Below are positions 41,108 through 48,455 of a stretch of DNA of 64,000 bases, piece by piece (within the stretch, counting starts at the first letter, position 1; every line of letters starts with the position of its first letter). Position numbers and translations under genes: made by a program. Source of the stretch: an uncultured Lactobacillus sp. (GTDB taxonomy: Bacteria > Bacillota > Bacilli > Lactobacillales > Lactobacillaceae); NCBI GenBank assembly GCA_910587695.1, contig CAJUNC010000011.1, positions 1 through 64,000 of the forward strand, in the 5' to 3' direction. The notes beneath the pieces were generated by a model that worked only from the letters and a program-made list of their open reading frames with translations, did no database searches and had not been told where the DNA came from.

Positions 41108-41709
41108 CATATATTTTAGGCTTGACTGGCGGGATCGGAATGGGCAAAACGACGATCAGCAATTTTTTACAAACATTAGGTTTTAAGATCCTCGATGCTG
41201 ATGTGATCGCCCGAAAAGTCGTTGAACCAGCGACTCCTGGTCTAGCTGAACTACAAAAAACATTTGGACCTCAGATCATCCAAACTGATCAGACTTTAGA
41301 TCGGGCTAAGCTCGGTAAGATAGTCTTTAGTGATCCTAAGAAATTAGCTCAACTAGACCAGATCATGCAGCCATTGATCAGAGCTGAATATGAAAAACAG
41401 CTGACCTTAGCTGAGCAAAAAGGCTGTAAAGTAGTTGTGATCGATGCCGCTTTATTATTTGAAAATGGTTATGCAGATCATTGTGATGCAGTTATCAATG
41501 TTGAAGTTCCTAAAGCAGTCCAATTAAAACGGATCATAGAACGCGATCATTTGAGTGAAGAGGCGGCACTTGAGCGGATCACTAGTCAGATGTCTGCTGA
41601 AAAAAGGCGAAAATTGGCTACAATTACAGTAGATAGTTCGGGAACAGTTGAAGAAACGCAAGCGCAAGTGATAAAATGGCTAGAGATAAATAATTTAATC
41701 GAAAATTAG
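41104..41709 (+). CDS. coaE: Dephospho-CoA kinase
   Basis: Final step of coenzyme A synthesis. It is 201 residues from ATG 41104 (MTYILGLTGGIGMGKTTISN), overlapping the mutM stop; a longer frame starting at 41017 lies inside mutM and is rejected. The P-loop is GGIGMGKT, where most homologues have GGIGSGKS/T. The lid and CoA-site residues are in FKILDADVIARKVVEP and IDAALLFENGYA, followed by RDHLSEEAALERI. Confidence 0.94.
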   Translation: MTYILGLTGGIGMGKTTISNFLQTLGFKILDADVIARKVVEPATPGLAELQKTFGPQIIQTDQTLDRAKLGKIVFSDPKKLAQLDQIMQPLIRAEYEKQLTLAEQKGCKVVVIDAALLFENGYADHCDAVINVEVPKAVQLKRIIERDHLSEEAALERITSQMSAEKRRKLATITVDSSGTVEETQAQVIKWLEINNLIEN

Positions 41710-41726
41710 GCAGCGAGGTAAAGATT

Positions 41727-42197
41727 ATGAAGTGTCCAAATTGTCATCAAAATGGATCACGTGTAGTGGATAGCCGTCCCGCCGACAATGGACATGCCAT
41801 TCGGCGCCGGCGGGAATGTGAAAATTGTGGTTTCCGTTTTACTACATTTGAAAGAGTAGAAGCAGCGCCACTATTAGTTATTAAGAAAAATGGTGCCAGA
41901 GAAGAATTTAATCGTGAAAAAGTTTTGCGGGGTGTCATGCGAGCGGCTGAAAAACGACCCGTTGCAATGGATGAGATCCAAAATATCGTCGATCAAGTCG
42001 AAACAAAGATCCGTGCCGTCGGAGGTAATGAAGTTTCCAGCCAATTGATCGGTGAATATGTGATGGAGATCTTAGCAAATGTCGATGATATCGCCTATAT
42101 CAGATTTGCTAGCGTCTATCGTGAATTTAAAGATATGGCATCTTTTGCAAAGGAATTGCAAGACTTGATGGCACGTGACAACGAAAAAAGTAAGTAG
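41727..42197 (+). CDS. nrdR: Transcriptional repressor NrdR
   Basis: A 156-residue repressor of ribonucleotide reductase genes. The N-terminal zinc ribbon is MKCPNCHQNGSRVVDSRP with the second pair in ECENCGFRFTTFER. An ATP-cone follows (residues 49-139, IKKNGAREEFNREKVLRG), which senses dATP/ATP. No NrdR boxes are apparent within this window; nrd genes are elsewhere. Confidence 0.96.
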   Translation: MKCPNCHQNGSRVVDSRPADNGHAIRRRRECENCGFRFTTFERVEAAPLLVIKKNGAREEFNREKVLRGVMRAAEKRPVAMDEIQNIVDQVETKIRAVGGNEVSSQLIGEYVMEILANVDDIAYIRFASVYREFKDMASFAKELQDLMARDNEKSK

Positions 42198-42214
42198 TAG
42201 GGGGATGTTAGGCG

Positions 42215-43585
42215 ATGAGTGAAGGATTAAGGCAGATGTCGCCTAAGGATGGTTACGTTGTCAATACTAAAGCCCATATCGGTTCGACAGAGTTCAAAGT
42301 CATTTTAAAGCTCTACCAGCCGTTGATGGGCGTCAATGCTTATGGTATTTATTCACTATTAGCGACTAAAGTAGCTCAAACACCAGATCTGTTAGCGCGC
42401 CGGATGCATAAAGAGCTATTGGATATTTTGAGTTTAGGTTTACGTGACTTTTACGAAGCCCGGATCAGATTAGAAGCACTTGGACTATTGAAGACATTCG
42501 TTCAAAAAGATGAACTTGGTCAAGTGTTTATCTATGAGTTACAAGCCCCTTTGAGTGCCGAAGATTTCTTTAAAGATGATCTCTTGAGCATGCTTTTAGC
42601 CGATTCATTAGGGCAGATCCAATATGATGAGTTGAAACAAGAATTTGTCAAACCAGCTTTCACATATGCTAATGCTAAAGAGGTCACCAAGTCGCTTCTA
42701 GATGTTTTTACCGTGAAAAAAGATACGTTGCTCAAAAATTCACAGGTAAAAGCGCCAGCTAAACCGACTAAAAATTTTGTCGATTCAGTCGAAGTTGATC
42801 TTGATGTGGAATACTTAAAAGAGCTTTTAGCCCAGTCTTTTGTGCCTGCAACTGAGATCAGCCGTTCACTTGAGACCTTAAAGTCGATTGCTTTATTGTA
42901 TGGTCTAAATGAACTAGAACTCGTCAAATTGCTTGAACAAGCGCTAAATGTCAAGGACGATAAAGTTGATCTTGAACTTGTCAAAAAATTAGCCACACAG
43001 CAATTTGATCGGCAATTTAAAGAGATAACCCCTAAAGAGTCTAAAGTGACTGCATCGATCGATCCGGAGGTAAGTGCGGAATTGACGCAAACTGACTTAG
43101 CACTGATCGCTGTTTCAAAACAATATCTGCCACTTGAATTTATCGAAGAACTCAAACGGCAAAAGAACAGTTTTGTGACTAATCTAGAGCGTTATACGGT
43201 CAAAAATTTGGTGGAAAAACAAGTGTTGCCAAATGCAGTGATCAATGTCTTGTTACACTATTATTTGATCGCGCAAAATAACACGATGCTAGAAGATAAA
43301 GTCGCTAATCGTTTTACTAAAGCCGCAGCAAAATTGGCAGAAAAAAAGATAACAGCTCCAGAAGAAGCCATGCTTTATATGCGTAAGGCTAACCAGAAAG
43401 CACGAAAAGAACAGCAACAAAAGCCATATTATGCGCGAAAGCAACAGATCGTACAAAAAGAAACGCTCCCTGAATGGGCAAAAGATAAAAAAGAAGGATC
43501 GAAAGCTAAGCCAACTAAAGAAGATAAACAGGTATTAAATGCCCAGATCGACGAATTATTGGCACAACTAGAACAAAGTGAATAG
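42215..43585 (+). CDS. dnaB: Replication initiation/membrane attachment protein DnaB
   Basis: A 456-residue Firmicutes-type DnaB (not the helicase) that acts with DnaD and DnaI in loading the replicative helicase at oriC. The N-terminal domain (IGSTEFKVILKLYQPLMG, LQAPLSAEDFFKDDLLSMLL) and the C-terminal DnaB/DnaD domain (LVEKQVLPNAVINVLLHYYL) are present, ending in a charged tail. The nrdR-dnaB-dnaI order is standard for Firmicutes. GGGGGATG precedes the start. Confidence 0.93.
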   Translation: MSEGLRQMSPKDGYVVNTKAHIGSTEFKVILKLYQPLMGVNAYGIYSLLATKVAQTPDLLARRMHKELLDILSLGLRDFYEARIRLEALGLLKTFVQKDELGQVFIYELQAPLSAEDFFKDDLLSMLLADSLGQIQYDELKQEFVKPAFTYANAKEVTKSLLDVFTVKKDTLLKNSQVKAPAKPTKNFVDSVEVDLDVEYLKELLAQSFVPATEISRSLETLKSIALLYGLNELELVKLLEQALNVKDDKVDLELVKKLATQQFDRQFKEITPKESKVTASIDPEVSAELTQTDLALIAVSKQYLPLEFIEELKRQKNSFVTNLERYTVKNLVEKQVLPNAVINVLLHYYLIAQNNTMLEDKVANRFTKAAAKLAEKKITAPEEAMLYMRKANQKARKEQQQKPYYARKQQIVQKETLPEWAKDKKEGSKAKPTKEDKQVLNAQIDELLAQLEQSE

Positions 43586-43602
43586 AAAGGTAGGTGGCTA
43601 GG

Positions 43603-44532
43603 ATGGAAGATCTAGGTAAAAATTTGACTGAGCAGATGCAAAGAAATAATTGGAATGAGCGCTATCAAAAACTGATCACTGAGATCTTACAAGATACCGA
43701 GGTGCGTACTTTTTTGGCTGAGAACAGTCAAACTTTGACACAAGAAGATGTGATGAAAAGTGCGAGTAAACTATATGAATTTGTAACTTTAAAAAAGCAG
43801 ATAGCTCAAGGTAAACAGACTTTTGCGCCAGGTTATCTACCAACACTTGCGATCAGCAATCATCGGATCGAAGTCGTGTATGTCCCTACAGCTGAACTCA
43901 AAGCTAAACGAGAACAAAAAGCCTTGGAAGCGCGCGTTAAGACGATCAATTTACCGCGTAGTGTTCGGAAAGCACAATTAAAAGATTATGAGCGCAGTGA
44001 TGAACGCATGGAAGCTTTAAAAGCTGCCTTATCTTTTATCACTAGTTATACAAAAGATCCTAAAGAATTTCACAAGGGCTTGTATCTAGAAGGAAGTTTT
44101 GGTGTAGGTAAGACCTATCTTTTAGCAGCGATCGCTAACGATCTAGCTAAGAGGGGTTATCAAACGACTTTGGTGCATTTCCCATCGTTTGCAGTTGAGA
44201 TCAAAAGTTCGATCGGTAAAAATCAAACGACAGAGTATATCGATAGTTTAAAAAAGGCACAAGTCTTGATGATCGATGATATCGGTGCTGATTCTTTGAG
44301 CAGTTGGCTAAGAGATGATGTTTTAGGTGTCATCTTACAATACCGGATGCAAGAAGAACTACCGACCTTTTTTAGCTCTAATCTCTCATTGGCACAGCTA
44401 GAACAGCAGTATTTGACGGTCAATAATCGTGGCGAGGCTGAACCATTGAAAGCTAAGCGCATTATGGAACGGATCAAGTTTTTGGCCGATGAGTACCATG
44501 TTGTAGGAAAAAATCGCCGAAATCCGGAATAA
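43603..44532 (+). CDS. dnaI: Primosomal protein DnaI (helicase loader)
   Basis: A 309-residue AAA+ ATPase that loads the DnaC-type replicative helicase. The N-terminal domain is variable; a region of TFAPGYLPTLAI follows, then Walker A EGSFGVGKTYLL and Walker B VLMIDDIGADSLSSW. The sensor/arginine-finger region lies near KAKRIMERI. ATG 43603 has AGGTGG upstream; an in-frame GTG at 43594 lies inside that ribosome site and is rejected. Confidence 0.95.
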   Translation: MEDLGKNLTEQMQRNNWNERYQKLITEILQDTEVRTFLAENSQTLTQEDVMKSASKLYEFVTLKKQIAQGKQTFAPGYLPTLAISNHRIEVVYVPTAELKAKREQKALEARVKTINLPRSVRKAQLKDYERSDERMEALKAALSFITSYTKDPKEFHKGLYLEGSFGVGKTYLLAAIANDLAKRGYQTTLVHFPSFAVEIKSSIGKNQTTEYIDSLKKAQVLMIDDIGADSLSSWLRDDVLGVILQYRMQEELPTFFSSNLSLAQLEQQYLTVNNRGEAEPLKAKRIMERIKFLADEYHVVGKNRRNPE

Positions 44533-44579
44533 TGACTTGAAATTGAAGAAGTTTCGTGCTTAAATAGGAATTACATTAA

Positions 44580-44800
44580 GTAAAAGACAAACGGCAAATC
44601 AATTCAGGGAAAGAGACCCTTGACTGCAAGTCTCTTAAAGAGGAGCTTACCACTTTTATCACGATAGCCTACTGCAAAGGTAGGACGGCTCGTTTCCGTT
44701 ATCGACGATCAAGAGAGGGTCAACTGACCTTGAAATTGGGTGGAACCGCGTTAAAGACGCCCCTAGTGTTAAATGTAGCACTAGGGGCGTCTTTTATGTC
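44580..44800 (+). promoter_or_regulatory. T-box leader controlling thrS
   Basis: The T-box core GGGTGGAACCGCG is at 44738-44750, followed by a strong terminator (GACGCCCCTAGTG at 44756 paired with CACTAGGGGCGTC, then TTTT). Upstream hairpins are AGAGAC/GTCTCT, a CGATA-CCTAC/GTAGG-TATCG stem and GGTC/GACC. A threonine codon ACC at 44649-44651 is a possible specifier. The usual AGTA and K-turn elements of stem I are not obvious, so this part of the leader is atypical. Confidence 0.8.
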
Positions 44801-44827
44801 TTGGTAAAAATCAAGGAGGATCATATA

Positions 44828-46780
44828 ATGTCAGAGATCAATGTTAAGTTTCCAGATGGTGCTGTAAAACAATTTGCAGCTGGAACAACAACACAAGATA
44901 TCGCAAAATCTATCAGTATCAGCTTAGCTAAGAAGTCTGTTGCAGGTAAATTTAATGGTAAATTAGTGGATTACAACGAACCTTTAAACGAAGATGGTGA
45001 GATCGAGATCATCACTAAAGATTCTGATGAAGGGATGAACGTGTTATGGCAAACAGCTGCTAATGTTTTAGCTAGTGCTTTGCATAGCCTTTATCCAGAA
45101 ATGAAGTTTGGTCAAGGTGAAGCCTTAGAACACGGTTTCTTCTTTGATACAGACAATGCAAGTGGTCAAGTGGCCGAAGTTGATTTTGAAAAGATCGAAC
45201 AAAAGATGCAAGAGATCATCAAGCAAAACTTACCGATCGAACGTGTTGAATATACAAAAGAAGAAGCTTTGCAATTAGTTGCTGGTGATCAATACCAGAC
45301 TGAATTAGTCGAAGAGATCGCTGCCGATAACGCTGGTAAAGTCGTAGCTCATAAGTTGGGTGATTTCAATGACTTCTCATTTGGACCACAATTGGCTTCA
45401 ACTGGTGCGATCAAGGTGTTCCAACTGCTTTCAGTGGCCGGTGCTTACTGGAAAGGTGCTTCAAGCAATCCAATGTTACAACGTATCTATGGGACAGCAT
45501 TTTACAAGCAAAAAGATCTTGATGCTGAATTACAACGCCGTAAAGAAGCACGTGAACGTGACCACCGTGTGATCGGTAACAATTTAGATCTCTTCTTTGT
45601 TGATCCTAAAGTTGGTGCAGGTCTACCATACTGGATGCCAAATGGGGCTACGATCCGTCGTACGATCGAACGCTATATCATCGATAAAGAAGTTGCTCGT
45701 GGTTACGAACATGTTTATACACCAATTTTAGCTAACGTTGATCTTTATAAACAATCAGGTCACTGGGATCACTACCGCGAAGATATGTTTCCACCAATGG
45801 ACATGGGTGATGGCGAATTACTTGAATTGCGTCCGATGAACTGCCCATCTCATATTCAAGTTTACAACCACCATATTCGTTCATATCGTGATCTTCCATT
45901 GCGGATCGCTGAACTTGGGATGATGCACCGTTACGAAAAATCAGGTGCCTTGACAGGTCTTTCTCGTGTACGTGAAATGACATTAAATGACGGGCATACT
46001 TTCGTGACACCAGATCAGATCGAAGAAGAATTCAAACGCACTTTACAATTGATGGTCGATGTCTATAATGACTTTGATATCAAAGATTATCGTTTCCGTT
46101 TGAGCTACCGTGATCCTGAAAACACACATAAGTACTATGATGATGATGAAATGTGGGAAAAATCACAACGCATGCTCAAAGCTGCGATGGATGATCTTGG
46201 CTTGGAATATTTTGAAGCTGAAGGCGAAGCTGCTTTCTACGGTCCTAAATTAGATGTTCAAACCAAGACAGCTCTCGGTGGGGAAGAAACACTTTCAACG
46301 ATCCAATTGGACTTCTTGTTGCCAGAACGTTTCGACCTCAAATATACAGGGGCTGATGGTGAAGAACACCGTCCAGTTATGATCCACCGTGGGATCGTAT
46401 CAACGATGGAACGTTTCACAGCCTACTTGACAGAAATGTATAAGGGTGCTTTCCCAACTTGGTTAGCTCCAAAGCAAGTTGAGATCATTCCAGTCAAGAA
46501 TGAACTTCACTTAGATTATGCACGTCAATTGAGCTCAAAATTGGGTGCACATCAGATCCGTGTAAGCATCGATGATCGTAATGAAAAGATGGGTTACAAG
46601 ATCCGTCAAGCTCAAGTGATGAAGACACCATATACTTTAGTTGTTGGTGACCAAGAAGTGGCTGACGGTACTGTGACCGTTCGTAAATACGGTAGTGAAA
46701 AGACTGAAACAATGACCCAAGATGAATTCAGAAATCTTATCTTACACGATATCGAGACCTACAGCCGTAAAGAAGACTAG
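44828..46780 (+). CDS. thrS: Threonyl-tRNA synthetase, editing residues absent
   Basis: A 650-residue class II synthetase. The TGS domain covers about 1-62 and an editing-like N2 domain 70-230. The aminoacylation core contains the zinc-binding RPMNCPSHI, NDGHTFV and IHRGIVSTMERF, then the C-terminal anticodon domain. In E. coli ThrRS, His73, His77, Cys182 and His186 edit Ser-tRNA; here the aligned residues are Asn79, Ser83 (in TAANVLASAL), Ser184 and Gln188 (in FSFGPQLAST). Serine editing in cis is therefore unlikely. The start at 44828 has AAGGAGG upstream and the gene is T-box controlled. Confidence 0.96.
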   Translation: MSEINVKFPDGAVKQFAAGTTTQDIAKSISISLAKKSVAGKFNGKLVDYNEPLNEDGEIEIITKDSDEGMNVLWQTAANVLASALHSLYPEMKFGQGEALEHGFFFDTDNASGQVAEVDFEKIEQKMQEIIKQNLPIERVEYTKEEALQLVAGDQYQTELVEEIAADNAGKVVAHKLGDFNDFSFGPQLASTGAIKVFQLLSVAGAYWKGASSNPMLQRIYGTAFYKQKDLDAELQRRKEARERDHRVIGNNLDLFFVDPKVGAGLPYWMPNGATIRRTIERYIIDKEVARGYEHVYTPILANVDLYKQSGHWDHYREDMFPPMDMGDGELLELRPMNCPSHIQVYNHHIRSYRDLPLRIAELGMMHRYEKSGALTGLSRVREMTLNDGHTFVTPDQIEEEFKRTLQLMVDVYNDFDIKDYRFRLSYRDPENTHKYYDDDEMWEKSQRMLKAAMDDLGLEYFEAEGEAAFYGPKLDVQTKTALGGEETLSTIQLDFLLPERFDLKYTGADGEEHRPVMIHRGIVSTMERFTAYLTEMYKGAFPTWLAPKQVEIIPVKNELHLDYARQLSSKLGAHQIRVSIDDRNEKMGYKIRQAQVMKTPYTLVVGDQEVADGTVTVRKYGSEKTETMTQDEFRNLILHDIETYSRKED

Positions 46781-46787
46781 TATAGCC

Positions 46788-46826
46788 CTAAAAAGGCGAA
46801 CGGAAAAGATCCGTTCGCCTTTTTTG
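46788..46826. terminator. Bidirectional terminator between thrS and the secreted protein gene
   Basis: GGCGAACGG and CCGTTCGCC form a perfect nine-pair stem with A residues on the left and TTTTTT on the right, so it can serve both convergent genes. Confidence 0.88.
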
Positions 46827-46835
46827 TCTACACTT

Positions 46836-47507
46836 TTACTTTTGGGCTTTCCATTCAAATTTGGTCAATTGATCGTTGTCAGAACTACCGATCTTATGTC
46901 CATTTTCGTAAAATTCAAGGTCAAAGTCTTTTTTATTATAGTGATGTAAAAAGGATCTTCCCAAGTCGGCGATCTTTTTAGCGATCACATCTTTTTCATG
47001 TGCTGGAGTGGTGTTAAAGCCATCAACAGTAGTGACCTTTAGTTCATCATCACCATCAAAAGTGACTTTTTGGACCATCGTGCTCCAAGCAAATTCTGTT
47101 TGACCAGCTTTGGCATATTCTTTTGCTTGCTTGAAATAATTGCTAAAAGCGGTATTGATATTTTGTTTTATGGTCTTCTTAGTTGCTTTTTTGACGACAC
47201 TGTTTTTAGAACTGATCACGGTTCGATCACTGATATTTTCTAAAGTGTCTTTTTTAAAGATCAAAGAAACACTTTTTTGATCTTTGAGCGGATAAGTCCA
47301 GACACTATCTTCATATTTATCGTGTGCTGGTTTACCTAAAGTATCGATCATCTGGCGTTTGTTCATGCCAAGTTTGACCTGTTTGAAATTTTTTTTAGTC
47401 ATCGTATCAGCTTGGATAGTTTGAGTCGTTGTTTGATAAGTGACAGTTTCTACAAGTCCTAAGCTCAGACAAGTCAACCCAAGCATCAGTCCATGATTTA
47501 ATTTCAT
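46836..47507 (-). CDS. Predicted secreted protein with SmpA/OmlA-like motif
   Basis: A 223-residue protein with an N-terminal signal peptide (MKLNHGLMLGLTCLSLGLVE and a cleavage region near TQTIQA). The segment KQVKLGMNKRQMIDTLGKPA resembles the SmpA/OmlA or DUF3862 lipoprotein-inhibitor-like motif. The remainder (about 95-223) is mixed and unknown to me. There is no lipobox and no LPXTG anchor. Start 47507 follows GAGGTGAGC. It diverges from the FecR-like gene, and one copy of the shared inverted repeat covers its predicted promoter. GATC content is native. Confidence 0.75.
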   Translation of the reverse strand: MKLNHGLMLGLTCLSLGLVETVTYQTTTQTIQADTMTKKNFKQVKLGMNKRQMIDTLGKPAHDKYEDSVWTYPLKDQKSVSLIFKKDTLENISDRTVISSKNSVVKKATKKTIKQNINTAFSNYFKQAKEYAKAGQTEFAWSTMVQKVTFDGDDELKVTTVDGFNTTPAHEKDVIAKKIADLGRSFLHHYNKKDFDLEFYENGHKIGSSDNDQLTKFEWKAQK

Positions 47508-47558
47508 AACGCTCACCTCTAGCTTTTATCTTAATCCTCTTAAATAAAAGTCGCAAAG

Positions 47559-47588
47559 ATTTTAACCTGTTTTTGTCATATTAGACAA
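47559..47588 (-). promoter_or_regulatory. Promoter of the secreted protein gene
   Basis: On the minus strand TTGTCT (47583-47588), an 18-bp spacer and TAAAAT (47559-47564). The inverted repeat at 47572-47589 covers its -35 and much of the spacer. Confidence 0.5.
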
Positions 47589-47589
47589 A
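47572..47589. promoter_or_regulatory. Operator candidate 1: TTGTC-N6-GACAA
   Basis: TTTGTC-ATATTA-GACAAA, perfectly symmetric in its arms, overlaps the predicted promoter of the minus-strand secreted protein. A second copy with identical layout lies 63 bp away. Confidence 0.55.
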
Positions 47590-47634
47590 TTGAATAGTTG
47601 AAAATCATCTCATAAGGTATTTTAGAAAAAGTTT

Positions 47635-47652
47635 ATTGTCAATTTTGACAAT
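47635..47652. promoter_or_regulatory. Operator candidate 2: TTGTC-N6-GACAA
   Basis: ATTGTC-AATTTT-GACAAT is perfectly symmetric (arms extend to ATTGTCAA and TTGACAAT). Its centre is 63 bp from that of the first copy, about six helical turns. It contains TTGACA on both strands and lies upstream of the FecR-like gene. Confidence 0.55.
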
Positions 47653-47740
47653 TCTATGTGTGTAACAAAAAAGATGGTAGTATGTAATCTATCCATAGAG
47701 GATATGGGTAAAATATTATCAATGACTAGGGGGAATACTC

Positions 47741-48454
47741 ATGGTTTTTACTTACTCTGATGGAACAAAAGTTGGTGAGCATGAAAAGCATTTACGTAAA
47801 GTAGGAAGTTTTTTGTTTGAAAATCCGTATATGGTTACTTTTGTATCAAAAGAAGATACCGTAGAATTTTTAAACTATGAAACAACAGAGAGAGTTTTTT
47901 TAAATGAAGGAATGATTCTGAGTACCTGTGGTCTATTAAAAACAAATAGTGCACGAGTAGAAATTCGTAATAGAGATGGGGATTTATATCGATTAGCAAG
48001 TAATAGCGAATTTAGTATTGAATATACGGTTGAAGGAATAAGACCAGTTTTTTATGGTAAAGTTCTATATGCTTCCGAAGATACTATTACCTATTCTCCA
48101 GAAAAGAATAGAGGACCTATCAAACATGATTACAAAAGAAGTGGTGGTGGAAAATATCGAACTAGCTGTTATATGTTCAACTTTGGAAAAGGAATTGTGG
48201 TTATTGACAGTTTAGGGCCGAGTGAAGATGTATATTACAATTTAAGTGGTCCATTAGCTGTATATGAATATGATGAAATGGGCAGACAGTTTACTATTTT
48301 TACAGCAGAACCTTTTCAAAAGATACGACTTAGATTTGACAACGGTAAGAAATTGCGTGAACGTTATCAAGTCTTAGAAAAGTCTCGAATTAGTAATTCT
48401 AGATTAAGTTCGCTATATCAACATTTTATTTTTCAAAATTCATGGGGATCATAA
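47741..48454 (+). CDS. FecR-like domain protein of foreign composition
   Basis: A 237-residue protein without signal peptide or membrane helix. Residues about 48-105 (LNEGMILSTCGLLKTNSARV, then LYRLASNSEFSIE and FYGKVLYASED) resemble a FecR-type beta domain: a glycine-led strand, a DG turn and a GKV end. This is a weak assignment; beyond it I do not recognise the protein. The gene is odd in base use: apart from one GATC across its last codons it has none, against roughly one per 30-35 bases in neighbours, and Ile is mostly ATT or ATA. AGGGGG precedes the start. It ends one base before the ABC gene, so translation is probably coupled. Confidence 0.8.
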   Translation: MVFTYSDGTKVGEHEKHLRKVGSFLFENPYMVTFVSKEDTVEFLNYETTERVFLNEGMILSTCGLLKTNSARVEIRNRDGDLYRLASNSEFSIEYTVEGIRPVFYGKVLYASEDTITYSPEKNRGPIKHDYKRSGGGKYRTSCYMFNFGKGIVVIDSLGPSEDVYYNLSGPLAVYEYDEMGRQFTIFTAEPFQKIRLRFDNGKKLRERYQVLEKSRISNSRLSSLYQHFIFQNSWGS

Positions 48455-48455
48455 G

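Noticed and set aside
42532..43155. A 207-codon minus-strand frame inside dnaB
   Set aside because: Serine-rich shadow of the dnaB coding sequence, with no ribosome site or family features; dnaB itself is well supported.
47674..47760. A 28-codon ORF (starting MVVCNLS) that could be a peptide precursor for the ABC exporter
   Set aside because: No ribosome site, no double-glycine leader, and it overlaps the start of the FecR-like gene.
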